Shown here: positions 1 to 6,264 of the stretch, piece by piece
Numbering within the stretch: the stretch's first letter is position 1
How the letters are laid out: every line of letters begins with the position of its first letter
DNA from: a virus
Direction: 5' to 3' (one strand)
Virus record (IMG/VR): IMGVR_UViG_3300046003_004072
Coordinates: 1-36,875 of that record
Length of the DNA stretch: 36,875 bases
The notes under the pieces: model-generated
Told to the model about the DNA's origin: nothing
What the model saw: only the letters and a program-made list of their open reading frames with translations
Database searches by the model: none
Translations under genes and position numbers: made by a program

Positions 1-1
1 T

Positions 2-304
2 GAATGTCTCAAGAGTGGAGTCTTCGGATACCCCAGTGTGTTTGCACCTGAGATATGTCCTATCACCACAATGAAAGCTCAGCTTGGTGGAGCTATCCCG
101 GTCGTAGTTATTCAGGGTGGTATGGTCGATACCATTAAGTATGGAGTCCAATGTTCCCAGGGTATGTTTGCCCAGGAACTCATCAGTGCTCTCAGGATGA
201 GCATAGCAGGGGACTTAGATGCAGAGAGGTCTGAGATGATGGCTTGGGCCAGAGACACCTATTCCTGGAAGTCTGTTGCAGAGCAATGGAGTAGTGTCTG
301 GTGA
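2..304 (+). CDS. Glycosyltransferase family 4-like protein, C-terminal part (5' end outside the window)
   Basis: The reading frame is open from the first bases of the window, so this is the C-terminal end (about 100 residues) of a longer protein. It contains GYPSVFAPEICPITTMKA followed by GGAIPVVVIQGGMVDT. This is the arrangement of the nucleotide-sugar binding region of GT-B (group 1/family 4) glycosyltransferases, where a YPS..E.....A..A G.PVV pattern is usual. The tail WARDTYSWKSVAEQW matches the usual terminal helix (...A....FSW..VA..W). Such enzymes in phages may modify host envelope glycans, virion proteins or DNA; the target cannot be read here. The stop codon overlaps the GTG start of the next gene by four bases. 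A GTG at 38 is an internal codon, not a convincing start. Confidence 0.72.
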   Translation, partial: ECLKSGVFGYPSVFAPEICPITTMKAQLGGAIPVVVIQGGMVDTIKYGVQCSQGMFAQELISALRMSIAGDLDAERSEMMAWARDTYSWKSVAEQWSSVW

Positions 305-540
305 ATAAGGACTTAACTAAACGATACTTGATATATCTCTTACGTTGGCAACTGTCAACACCGATCTTAGCTCCTTGTGTAAATTACTTTGCCCCCAGTC
401 TTGGAACTATGGGGGCAACAGCCCTTGCTAACCTTATAGGGGGTCTTTTATTCTTCTGGTGGGATAGACACTTTGTATTCAAACGTAAAAAAACTGGTAA
501 TTGTACCAGTTGTGGCGAACCCATCCATGAGATACAATGA
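301..540 (+). CDS. Small membrane protein with C-terminal Cys pair
   Basis: 79 residues, starting at a GTG that overlaps the upstream stop (GTGA), which suggests translational coupling. The sequence has two hydrophobic stretches, around residues 8-30 and 35-55 (TALANLIGGLLFFWWDRHFVF), then a basic segment and a CTSCGEP motif near the C-terminus. The pattern suggests an inner-membrane protein with two helices and a small cytoplasmic metal-binding tail. No function is recognised. The last 15 codons also contain the palindrome and promoter that lie upstream of the riboswitch-like leader, so this part of the gene has a double role at the DNA level. Confidence 0.65.
   Translation: MNKDLTKRYLIYLLRWQLSTPILAPCVNYFAPSLGTMGATALANLIGGLLFFWWDRHFVFKRKKTGNCTSCGEPIHEIQ
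493..538 (+). promoter_or_regulatory. Promoter P1 with upstream palindromic operator
   Basis: A perfect 7-bp inverted repeat with a 4-base centre (ACTGGTAATTGTACCAGT, 493-510) abuts a -35 box TTGTGG (510-515). After a 17-base spacer comes a -10 box TACAAT (533-538). Expected transcript start is about 545, which gives a leader of nearly 290 nt before the first gene at 833. The same palindrome with the same spacing precedes four other promoters in the window. The site lies inside the coding end of the preceding gene. The weak -35 box with a palindrome centred near -43 fits an activator-dependent promoter. Confidence 0.7.
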
Positions 541-683
541 ATGTAGTTGATGCAGATTATCGCACTTACCGAGCGGAGTATATGACATTTCAAACTTCGA
601 TATCCTTTACGGTAAAGGTAGCTATTCTCGGGTTTATAGTTACCCGTAACATTTGATGTGTTGCGTCTGCTCAGCTAGGGGTG

Positions 684-818
684 GTCTAAGTCAGGGGAAT
701 CTAGCCGGGGTGCAAATCCTCGTTAAAATGTGTATCCGATAACTGCTGCTAGAGCTGTAGGTGTCTGCTCTTTTTGATAGAAGGGGCACTGACTTAGATA
801 CCCGATTCAAACTTTGAA
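684..818 (+). promoter_or_regulatory. Structured leader RNA, candidate cobalamin (B12) riboswitch
   Basis: Nested helices can be drawn by eye. An outer stem pairs CTAAGTCAG (686-694) with CTGACTTAG (789-797). Inside it, TCTAGC (700-705) pairs with GCTAGA (748-753). Within that is a hairpin CGGGG-TGCAAAT-CCTCG (706-722). The outer stem is followed directly by GGGAA (695-699), and GGCACTG stands at 785-791. This matches the P3-P4-P5 core of cobalamin riboswitches: GGGAA after P3, an L5 loop of the UGCGAAU/UGAAAAU type, and CACTG before the 3' strand of P3. A CCGATAACTG segment (736-745) recalls the conserved CCGCAACTG. A small hairpin TTCAAACTTTGAA (806-818) lies just before the Shine-Dalgarno AGAGAGG. 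Its UUUG could pair with CAAA of the L5 loop, as in the L5-L13 kissing contact. Structure is well supported; the ligand is inferred from motifs. Confidence 0.5.
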
Positions 819-832
819 AGAGAGGTAATATA

Positions 833-994
833 ATGGAAAGTTATACTGTATATGAAGTGATACGAGATGATGAAGTAGTAATTACTACTACTGATAAACA
901 GCAAGCACAGAACTTTGCTAAGTCAATTGCTGGTGTAGTCAAAGAAGTTCAGACTACTGATGCTGCTATGTTCGCGGAGGAAGTTGTCCAATGA
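833..994 (+). CDS. Small hypothetical protein downstream of riboswitch-like leader
   Basis: 53 residues, beginning MESYTVYEVIRDDEVV. The start is set by AAAGAGAGG ending seven bases before ATG. The stop overlaps the dUTPase start (ATGA), so the two are probably coupled. The composition is acidic with a short beta-rich beginning and a helical middle (DKQQAQNFAKSIAGVVKEV). No family is recognised. As the first cistron after the leader RNA it would be the gene directly controlled by any translational riboswitch, with the dUTPase following by coupling. Confidence 0.65.
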   Translation: MESYTVYEVIRDDEVVITTTDKQQAQNFAKSIAGVVKEVQTTDAAMFAEEVVQ

Positions 995-1413
995 TTAAAG
1001 TAACTCTGGAACCAGGGGCAAGACTCCCGGAATATGCACATGACACAGACTCCGGGGCCGATCTATTCTCTAATGTATGTACAGTTATCAATCCTGGGGA
1101 AACCCGTATGGTAGATACTGGCATTAAGATTGAGCTTCCAGTTGGTTTTGAAGCTCAAGTCCGATCTAAGTCAGGCCTAGCCTGTAAGCATGGAATACAT
1201 GTTCTCAATTCTCCTGGCACAATTGACCAGGGATACAGAGGGCCTGTAAAAGTTATTCTCCATAATGCAGGAAAAGAGCCATTTGTAGTTGACTTCGATA
1301 TGAAAATTGCTCAGATAGTCATTGCTCCATATGTCCAAAAGACATTTGTAGCAGTTGATGATCTTTCAGATTCAGTCCGAGGTGAGAATGGCTTTGGGAG
1401 TACAGGTAAATGA
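991..1413 (+). CDS. dut: dUTP diphosphatase (dUTPase)
   Basis: 140 residues, the usual size of the trimeric dUTPase subunit. The enzyme hydrolyses dUTP to dUMP and pyrophosphate, keeping uracil out of DNA and supplying dUMP for thymidylate synthesis. All five family motifs are visible in order: HDTDSGADL (about 17-25), RSKSGLACKHGI (58-69), GTIDQGYRG (77-85) with the catalytic Asp in IDQGY, IAQIVIAPY (106-114), and the C-terminal RGENGFGSTG that closes over the substrate. It overlaps the preceding small gene and the following HD gene by four bases each. It fits with ThyX, class II RNR and dNMP kinase elsewhere in the window. Confidence 0.96.
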   Translation: MIKVTLEPGARLPEYAHDTDSGADLFSNVCTVINPGETRMVDTGIKIELPVGFEAQVRSKSGLACKHGIHVLNSPGTIDQGYRGPVKVILHNAGKEPFVVDFDMKIAQIVIAPYVQKTFVAVDDLSDSVRGENGFGSTGK

Positions 1414-2114
1414 TGAGAGAATGTGGAACTGGCTTTATGAGCTTAGTCTCAGAAAAAGTAATCGACCTGTTTGCTATCAAAAAGTCTGACATCAATGCCT
1501 GGGATATTGCATGGTCTTTGAGCCATAGCAATCGATATAATGGTCAGACTCCGGTTCCATGGGACGTACTCAGCCATACAGGTATGGTATATGCTCTCTA
1601 TATGGCAGATCACCGGAATGACTTTAACCCCAAGGTTGCTTTGTCCATACTGCTTCATGATGCTGCTGAAGCCTACATTGGTGATATAGTTCAACCAATT
1701 AAGGGACTTCCTCAGATGGCATGGTTTATTGAGCTGGATGATACTATCACTGAAACTATCTTTGATGCATTTGGCCTTGATTGGATGAACACCGACTGGG
1801 ATGCTATTAAGCATTATGATTATCTGGCAGTGAAACATGAGATTCACTGGTTAAAACCTACAAGTAACCAAGACCCCTTATGGTCTTATATTGATGTCCC
1901 GGTAGATAAATATTTACCACTTGGTAAAGCTAAACCCTGGGAATTAGTTGAGCTTCTAAAAGACCCCAAGTTTGGGGTTGATAATCCTGACCTGTTTACG
2001 GTACCAGAGATTCTGATTCCGTATCTCAATGAAGCTGGTAAAGCAAAGGTAGAAGAACCTGTTATACTACCATCTACTCCTAGTGCTTCAGATTTAGATA
2101 GGATGAGAGTATAA
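1410..2114 (+). CDS. HD-domain phosphohydrolase, YfbR-like 5'-nucleotidase
   Basis: 234 residues. SHTGMVYALYMA, then LLHDAAEAYIGDIVQPIKG, then a later Asp in the TDWDAIKHYDYLAVKHE region give the H...HD...D metal-binding pattern of HD hydrolases. The HDAAEAYIGDI..PIK segment is typical of YfbR-type 5'-deoxynucleotidases, which dephosphorylate dNMPs. In this operon it could remove unwanted dNMPs or adjust pools (inference). The last 45 residues are a proline-rich extension without recognised motif. The ATG overlaps the dUTPase stop (ATGA); a second Met one codon on is equally possible. Confidence 0.82.
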   Translation: MMRECGTGFMSLVSEKVIDLFAIKKSDINAWDIAWSLSHSNRYNGQTPVPWDVLSHTGMVYALYMADHRNDFNPKVALSILLHDAAEAYIGDIVQPIKGLPQMAWFIELDDTITETIFDAFGLDWMNTDWDAIKHYDYLAVKHEIHWLKPTSNQDPLWSYIDVPVDKYLPLGKAKPWELVELLKDPKFGVDNPDLFTVPEILIPYLNEAGKAKVEEPVILPSTPSASDLDRMRV

Positions 2115-2404
2115 TGAATGCTAAAGTAATAATCCAGACTAACTCTATCAGTGGTCAGAAAAATGTATGTTTTACCACTGATATGACAGCTCCCCTTGAA
2201 AACTTTCTGGTGTCATGGCCAGAATACACTGTCCTGTCGGGGACAGTGTTAATTTTAGATATGAACAATGATAAGTTGAGTGAAGCACTTCTTGATGTAG
2301 AACTCCACTCAACTGACACTGGCACAGAATCTATTGAACTGATGCCAGAGGAACAGGAAAAACTACGTGCAATGTTGGAAGGAGTTATAAATGGCAATTC
2401 ATAG
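2114..2404 (+). CDS. Hypothetical protein
   Basis: 96 residues, starting in a TAATG overlap with the HD-domain gene. The first half looks beta-rich (KVIIQTNSISGQKNVCFTT), the second helical and acidic (LMPEEQEKLRAMLEGVI). No domain is recognised. It overlaps the next start by 14 bases, so it belongs to the same transcript. Confidence 0.6.
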   Translation: MNAKVIIQTNSISGQKNVCFTTDMTAPLENFLVSWPEYTVLSGTVLILDMNNDKLSEALLDVELHSTDTGTESIELMPEEQEKLRAMLEGVINGNS

Positions 2405-2744
2405 TAGAGTAGCTTCTAAGCTGCAAGACTATATGGTTAACAGAAATATAGAATCCCTGAAAGAGCTGGTAACATTACTTCAGGAAGAGATTCAAGACCC
2501 CTCAATGCAAGAGGCCATTCTTTCTATCCGTATGACCCGTAGTGACGTTGAACAGGCTGTTCTGGAGAATGACTTCCTGAAGCTTCCTGTAGTTGCTGTA
2601 GACTCAGATGTACCGGTACACGAGGACAAGATGATTCGGGTAACCTGTAAAGATCAGCCCGAGGATAGTTGTCTTATCTTTCGTGTTGGGAGCTTGGATG
2701 GTAACTTCATTAAGTTATTTCCCATTGGTGGGTTTGACGAATGA
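2391..2744 (+). CDS. Hypothetical protein
   Basis: 117 residues. A helical N-terminal half (SRVASKLQDYMVNRNIESLKE) is followed by a beta-rich C-terminal half ending in FPIGGFDE. A GGAG Shine-Dalgarno lies inside the end of the preceding gene, supporting the ATG. The stop overlaps the methyltransferase start (ATGA). No family is recognised. Confidence 0.6.
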   Translation: MAIHSRVASKLQDYMVNRNIESLKELVTLLQEEIQDPSMQEAILSIRMTRSDVEQAVLENDFLKLPVVAVDSDVPVHEDKMIRVTCKDQPEDSCLIFRVGSLDGNFIKLFPIGGFDE

Positions 2745-3856
2745 GTATAAAACTAGGCTTTGGTGATTGTCGAGCAAAGATGGCTAAGCTGGCTGATAAC
2801 TCCATCGATTCTATGGTCACAGACCCTCCTGCAGGGATTGGATTCATGGGAAAGAAGTGGGATACATTCACCAAAGCCGAGTTCAAAACATTCATGATGG
2901 AATGTATGTCAGAAGCATACCGAGTTATGAAACCCGGAGCACATGGATTGGTATGGGCAATACCCCGAACATCCCATTGGACAGCAGATGCATTAGAGGA
3001 TGTAGGGTTCGAGATCAGAGATAAAATATTCCATGGTTTTAGTTCCGGGTTTCCAAAAAGTCTATCGATATCGAAAGCTATTGATAAAGAACTTGGTTGT
3101 GAAAGACCAGTAATTGGAAGTCAAAGACTTACTGGTAATGCAGGAACCCCTGTAGCCCTGAAAGGTGGAACCTTTTCCTCCGGGGTCAAGATCAATACCA
3201 CTGGTGTAGTTATCGATATTACCGGGCCAGGATGTGAAGAATCCGAGGAATGGGATGACTGGCATACAAACTTGAAACCATCTGTTGAAGAATGGATTAT
3301 GGTTCGTAAACCTTTATCCGAGGGTAGCATAGCCAGAAATGTATTGAAGTGGGGTGTTGGAGCAATCAATGTTGGAGGTTGTAGAGTTGGTGGAAGACAT
3401 CCTGCCCAGTTCACTATGACATGTGAGTGTGAGGGTGAAGAACATAACTCAGACTGTCCTGTGACACTCCTGGATGCCCAGAGTGGCACTATTAAAGGTT
3501 CCAAGGGTTCTGGGTTAACTCCAACAAAAGCCCGGAGCTGGAAGAATGCTTCTATAGCTGGCATTAATCGGGTAGGCTATGATGATACCGGGGGTGCCAG
3601 TAGGTTCTTCTATATATCGAAACCTTCAAAGAAAGAAAAGGGTGATGGTAACGATCATCCAACAGTCAAGAGTATAGACTTAATGAAGTATCTTGTTACA
3701 TTGGTAACTCCTCCGGGAGGAACAGTTCTTGACCCCTTTGCTGGAAGTGGCACAACTGGAGTAGCATGTATTGAATTAGGATGCAGCTTTCGAGGGTATG
3801 AAGCCGATGAACATAACTATCTGTTAGCCAAAGAAAGATTGGAGGAGGCATTATGA
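2741..3856 (+). CDS. DNA methyltransferase (N4-cytosine/N6-adenine type) with DPPA motif IV
   Basis: 371 residues. Motif IV comes first (VTDPPAGIGFMGKKWD, about residues 26-41) and the SAM-binding motif LDPFAGSGTTGVACIELG is near the C-terminus. This is the beta-class order of amino-methyltransferases. A target-recognition segment, rich in Cys and Gly, fills the middle (CRVGGRHPAQF, CECEGEEHNSDCPV). The residue after DPP is Ala instead of the usual Tyr/Phe/Trp. From memory, phage relatives with DPPAGI.FMGK exist, so it may be a natural subfamily and not a dead enzyme. It probably protects phage DNA from host restriction. It overlaps both neighbours by four bases. Confidence 0.88.
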   Translation: MSIKLGFGDCRAKMAKLADNSIDSMVTDPPAGIGFMGKKWDTFTKAEFKTFMMECMSEAYRVMKPGAHGLVWAIPRTSHWTADALEDVGFEIRDKIFHGFSSGFPKSLSISKAIDKELGCERPVIGSQRLTGNAGTPVALKGGTFSSGVKINTTGVVIDITGPGCEESEEWDDWHTNLKPSVEEWIMVRKPLSEGSIARNVLKWGVGAINVGGCRVGGRHPAQFTMTCECEGEEHNSDCPVTLLDAQSGTIKGSKGSGLTPTKARSWKNASIAGINRVGYDDTGGASRFFYISKPSKKEKGDGNDHPTVKSIDLMKYLVTLVTPPGGTVLDPFAGSGTTGVACIELGCSFRGYEADEHNYLLAKERLEEAL

Positions 3857-4110
3857 TTATAAAAACTCCTGGTAAAAAAGGGACTATTATTGAAAAACCT
3901 GTAGAGGTTGGTGGTGGAGTTTCTATTCGGATTCAGGGAACCCTATACCTACTCACTTGTAAGGTTTTACAGATCAATGAGGATGAAAAAACTGTAGAGG
4001 TCAAAGGGGTAGACTTTCAGGGATGGATTTCTCAGGATGCTATAAAGGATTGCATGAATCCTGGCACTTATGCCTTGGATAATGCTATCAATGTTATTGG
4101 AAATCAGTGA
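3853..4110 (+). CDS. Hypothetical protein
   Basis: 85 residues, ATGA overlap with the methyltransferase and GTGA overlap with the next gene. A beta-rich middle (VSIRIQGTLYLLTCKVLQI, then KTVEVKGVDFQGWIS) suggests a small barrel. Function unknown. The tight coupling on both sides indicates a genuine gene. Confidence 0.6.
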   Translation: MIIKTPGKKGTIIEKPVEVGGGVSIRIQGTLYLLTCKVLQINEDEKTVEVKGVDFQGWISQDAIKDCMNPGTYALDNAINVIGNQ

Positions 4111-4295
4111 TAAGACCTAGCAGGACTCTTACCCCGGAACAAATTAAAGAAAAGATGTGTGGTAATAAAGAAAAGCATCAAAGCAGAAAAAATGCAAAGC
4201 AAGTTAAGAAAGAACGAGAACGTGTCTATAGAACCAAAATGAATGTCTATAAGTGTGACTTCTGCGGATTCTATCACATCGGGCATAAGGAGTAA
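4107..4295 (+). CDS. Small zinc-finger-like basic protein
   Basis: 62 residues with a GTG start in a GTGA overlap. The middle is very basic (QSRKNAKQVKKERERVYRTK), and the C-terminus carries YKCDFCGFYHIGHK, a C-x2-C-x3-H-x2-H arrangement that could bind one zinc ion. A small DNA- or RNA-binding regulator is possible; the role is not recognised. It is followed after three bases by the endolysin gene. Confidence 0.62.
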   Translation: MIRPSRTLTPEQIKEKMCGNKEKHQSRKNAKQVKKERERVYRTKMNVYKCDFCGFYHIGHKE

Positions 4296-4298
4296 TAT

Positions 4299-4850
4299 AT
4301 GCTTACTGTACCTAAAGGCTATTCACAGATCAAAGCTACCTTTGGTAACCCGGAGAAGCATGGAGAATTGAATGCTGCTTGGGTTAAGGCATCACTTACC
4401 CAGGTAGACCTACCATTCACGATGAGGAATGCCTACAAGCCTACTCAGAGTATCACCCATGCTACTGTTCATAAACTCATAGCACATGAGTTTATCTCTG
4501 CTCTTACTGATATCTGGAACTATGCCAGAGTTGAAGTTAAGAAAATACATGGCACTGATGAGTCAACAGAGTTTTATGACAATCGATGTCATGATTATCT
4601 GGCAGACTTAGGTCTTGACCTCTTTGGTGGAACATTCGTTTATCGAAAGAAACGGGGTTCCCTGGAGTTGTCTATGCATTCATTCGGAATAGCTTTTGAC
4701 CTGAACCCTGGTGAGAACCAGATGGGCACTGATGGTAACATGCCACAGTGGGCTATCAATATATTTAAGAAGTGGGGATTCTCTTGGGGAGGACTCTGGA
4801 AGGGCCATGGCAAAGACCCTATGCACTTCCAGTATGCAACAGGAGCATAA
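4299..4850 (+). CDS. M15-family peptidase endolysin (L-alanyl-D-glutamate / D-Ala-D-Ala peptidase type)
   Basis: 183 residues. The C-terminal half has the M15 zinc site: SMHSFGIAFDLNP with H127 and D134, and WKGHGKDPMHFQY with D173 and H176. The SxHxxGxAxDLN signature is complete. Such proteins cut the peptide stems of peptidoglycan and are common phage lysins. The N-terminal region (about 1-90) has no recognised wall-binding domain. The start follows AAGGAG by a short spacer. The gene ends one base before an operator-promoter element and is followed by a single-helix membrane microprotein, which may make a small lysis group with it. Confidence 0.87.
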   Translation: MLTVPKGYSQIKATFGNPEKHGELNAAWVKASLTQVDLPFTMRNAYKPTQSITHATVHKLIAHEFISALTDIWNYARVEVKKIHGTDESTEFYDNRCHDYLADLGLDLFGGTFVYRKKRGSLELSMHSFGIAFDLNPGENQMGTDGNMPQWAINIFKKWGFSWGGLWKGHGKDPMHFQYATGA

Positions 4851-4896
4851 ACTGGTAATTGTACCTGTATCTATCTCCCGGACTATACGATATACT
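4851..4896 (+). promoter_or_regulatory. Promoter P2 with palindromic operator
   Basis: The palindrome copy ACTGGTAATTGTACCTGT (4851-4868, one base off perfect symmetry) directly follows the endolysin stop. The -35 position is weak (TATCTA, 4868-4873). After 17 bases comes the -10 box TATACT (4891-4896). The distance from the palindrome to the -10 box is identical to P1, P3 and P5. It serves the membrane microprotein at 4917 and the genes after it. Confidence 0.68.
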
Positions 4897-4916
4897 GAAA
4901 TGAAAGGGAGATAGAT

Positions 4917-5063
4917 ATGGCAAAGTTTGTTGTTGAAGGCACCCCAGTAGGTGATGGTGATACAAGTGGTTGCTGTGCCTATGGTTGTGTGGTTGGGGTA
5001 ATCGTATTTGTGTTTGGTTGTTTTTTCATAGATAAGATTATAGTTTGGTTATGGAATCTATAA
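4917..5063 (+). CDS. Membrane microprotein next to the endolysin
   Basis: 48 residues with ATG preceded by AAAGGGAG at good spacing. A short polar N-terminus (MAKFVVEGTPVGDGDTSG) leads into a Cys- and Val-rich transmembrane helix (residues about 20-38) and a second hydrophobic patch (IDKIIVWLWNL). It is the first gene of promoter P2 and sits next to the endolysin, so a holin-like or anti-holin role is possible, but nothing in the sequence proves it. The stop overlaps the Shine-Dalgarno of the next gene (TAAGGAGG). Confidence 0.6.
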   Translation: MAKFVVEGTPVGDGDTSGCCAYGCVVGVIVFVFGCFFIDKIIVWLWNL

Positions 5064-5074
5064 GGAGGCAAGTT

Positions 5075-5737
5075 ATGAGTGAAGAGAATGTAGTGAGAAT
5101 TGATGAGGATGAAGACCCATTTGGTCTGGAAGCTGCTCCCGAGGGAGTTGTAGTAGCAGACTCAGTGGAAGAGGAACTGGTTATCGTTGATGAGGAGTCT
5201 ATGGCCCTGGTTAACACTATAACTGGAGAAGTTATGGGATACCAGGAAATTCCACCTGAGAATCTACCGGACATGGATATTGCTCGGTGGATTGGTGAAC
5301 GGAGAACCTATCACAAAGGTAGAGCAGAAGCTCTGAAAGCAGAGAAACAGCTCTGGCAGGATGTTATTAACAAGAGATTCGATGCCAGAATTAAACGGCA
5401 TGAGGGTGCTCTACTCTGGTTTGAGAACACCTATCACAACATGCTCCTGGGTCTGGCTAAGCAGCTCATTGGGGATGGTAAAAAGAGATCAGCAGCAATT
5501 GGACTTCTGCTTCTCAAGTTCCAAAAGACCAGAGCCAAAACTGAAGTTCTCGATGAAGAAAAGGCTATAGCTTATCTGAAATTGGCAGGTCTCGATGAAG
5601 CAGTCAAGGTCAAGGAATCTGTCCTGGTGTCTATGATACCGGATGATCTCAAGGCCAAACTGGTCAAAGAAAAGAACCAGGAAAAAGTCGGAATAGCATT
5701 CAGACCCGGTGGGGATGACGAACTAAAGTTGGACTAA
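5075..5737 (+). CDS. Gam-like host-nuclease inhibitor family protein (tentative)
   Basis: 220 residues from the ATG that follows AAGGAGG; an in-frame upstream ATG at 5054 lacks a ribosome site and lies in the preceding gene. The N-terminal 60 residues are strongly acidic. The rest is helical, with a long segment WIGERRTYHKGRAEALKAEK...RFDARIKRHEGALLWFE that looks like a coiled coil, followed by a basic turn (GDGKKRSA) and FQKTRAKTEVLDEEKA. This layout resembles Mu Gam-type proteins, which bind DNA ends and block exonucleases. The match is by overall pattern, so the name is tentative. Confidence 0.5.
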   Translation: MSEENVVRIDEDEDPFGLEAAPEGVVVADSVEEELVIVDEESMALVNTITGEVMGYQEIPPENLPDMDIARWIGERRTYHKGRAEALKAEKQLWQDVINKRFDARIKRHEGALLWFENTYHNMLLGLAKQLIGDGKKRSAAIGLLLLKFQKTRAKTEVLDEEKAIAYLKLAGLDEAVKVKESVLVSMIPDDLKAKLVKEKNQEKVGIAFRPGGDDELKLD

Positions 5738-5738
5738 A

Positions 5739-5828
5739 ATGAAGTGTCCTTATTGTGGTAAACCAGCTATTGTAGGTTCCTGCGGTAGCTGGTGGTGTAA
5801 CTACTGTAAACGTGGTAGACGTTTATAA
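5739..5828 (+). CDS. 29-residue zinc-ribbon microprotein
   Basis: ATG two bases after the preceding stop encodes MKCPYCGKPAIVGSCGSWWC followed by NYCKRGRRL. The CPYC and CNYC pairs make a four-Cys zinc ribbon, with a basic tail. Proteins of this size are often missed, but the regular Cys spacing argues that it is real. It ends just before the tRNA gene. Role unknown; nucleic-acid or protein binding is likely for such ribbons. Confidence 0.6.
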   Translation: MKCPYCGKPAIVGSCGSWWCNYCKRGRRL

Positions 5829-5832
5829 TCGT

Positions 5833-5907
5833 TCAGGGATAGCTTAACTGGCAGAGCACAGGCCTTTGGAACCTGATGTCGGGGTTCGATACCCTGTCCC
5901 TGAACCA
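5833..5907 (+). tRNA. tRNA, probably tRNA-Gln(UUG), CCA encoded
   Basis: A complete cloverleaf can be folded. The acceptor is TCAGGGA/TCCCTGA with discriminator A and an encoded CCA. The D-arm is GCTT/GAGC with loop AACTGGCA. The T-arm is CGGGG/CCCTG with loop TTCGATA. The anticodon arm CAGGC-CTTTGGA-ACCTG places TTG at positions 34-36, which reads CAA (Gln). Two odd points are a C31-A39 mismatch at the top of the anticodon stem and G37 where Gln tRNAs usually have A. The variable loop has four bases. It lies between the zinc-ribbon microprotein and the HAD gene and probably shares their transcript. Confidence 0.85.
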
Positions 5908-5925
5908 CTTTTAATGGAGGCAAGT

Positions 5926-6264
5926 ATGGGAGTCATATTCTGTGATATCGATGGCACTATCTTTCATAAACCTGGAGAGGAAGAGATCACTGCTATAGCA
6001 TCTACAAAGTTGCTCCCAGGGTCTCTTGAGCAACTACAGAAGTGGAATAAAGAAGGTCATCTGATTATCTTAACCACAGCCAGAAGCTCAAGTTTAAGGG
6101 ATGACACTCTGAAACAACTATTACACTTCGGAGTACCCTTTAATAGGGTGATAATGGACTTACCTGTAGGTGTCCGTATCTTAGTCAACGACAACAAACC
6201 AGGTAGCAAATGCAATCGTGCTATAGCTATCAGTCTAAACAGAAACGAAGGGATACATATTTAA
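5926..6264 (+). CDS. HAD-superfamily phosphatase
   Basis: 112 residues from the ATG preceded by GGAGG; the frame continues upstream into the tRNA but those codons are not a credible gene start. MGVIFCDIDGTI holds the HAD motif I (nucleophile D7, acid/base D9), ILTTAR is motif II, and VRILVNDNKPG near the end takes the place of motif IV. The short length without a large cap domain resembles polynucleotide-phosphatase-type and related small HAD proteins. The substrate could be a nucleotide or a nucleic-acid 3' phosphate. It overlaps thyX as TAATG. Confidence 0.8.
   Translation: MGVIFCDIDGTIFHKPGEEEITAIASTKLLPGSLEQLQKWNKEGHLIILTTARSSSLRDDTLKQLLHFGVPFNRVIMDLPVGVRILVNDNKPGSKCNRAIAISLNRNEGIHI

Noticed and set aside
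604-618. Palindrome CCTTTACGGTAAAGG as an operator
   Set aside because: It lies downstream of the predicted transcript start and does not occur elsewhere in the window; it may simply be a leader hairpin.
537-656. A 39-codon frame with ATGA overlap to the preceding gene and a hydrophobic C-terminus
   Set aside because: Its start codon overlaps the -10 box of promoter P1 and the rest lies in the structured leader with two small hairpins (604-618, 630-647). No ribosome site is seen. Not convincing enough as a gene, although it cannot be excluded.
660-830. Group I/II intron or split tRNA in the structured leader
   Set aside because: GGTGCAAATCC looks like a T-arm, but no acceptor, D- or anticodon arm can be folded around it, and intron core motifs are missing. 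The nested helices fit a riboswitch better.
2000-2030. GGTACCAG at about 2010 as another operator copy
   Set aside because: Only the right half resembles the palindrome and no -10 box stands at the fixed distance; it is inside the HD-domain gene.
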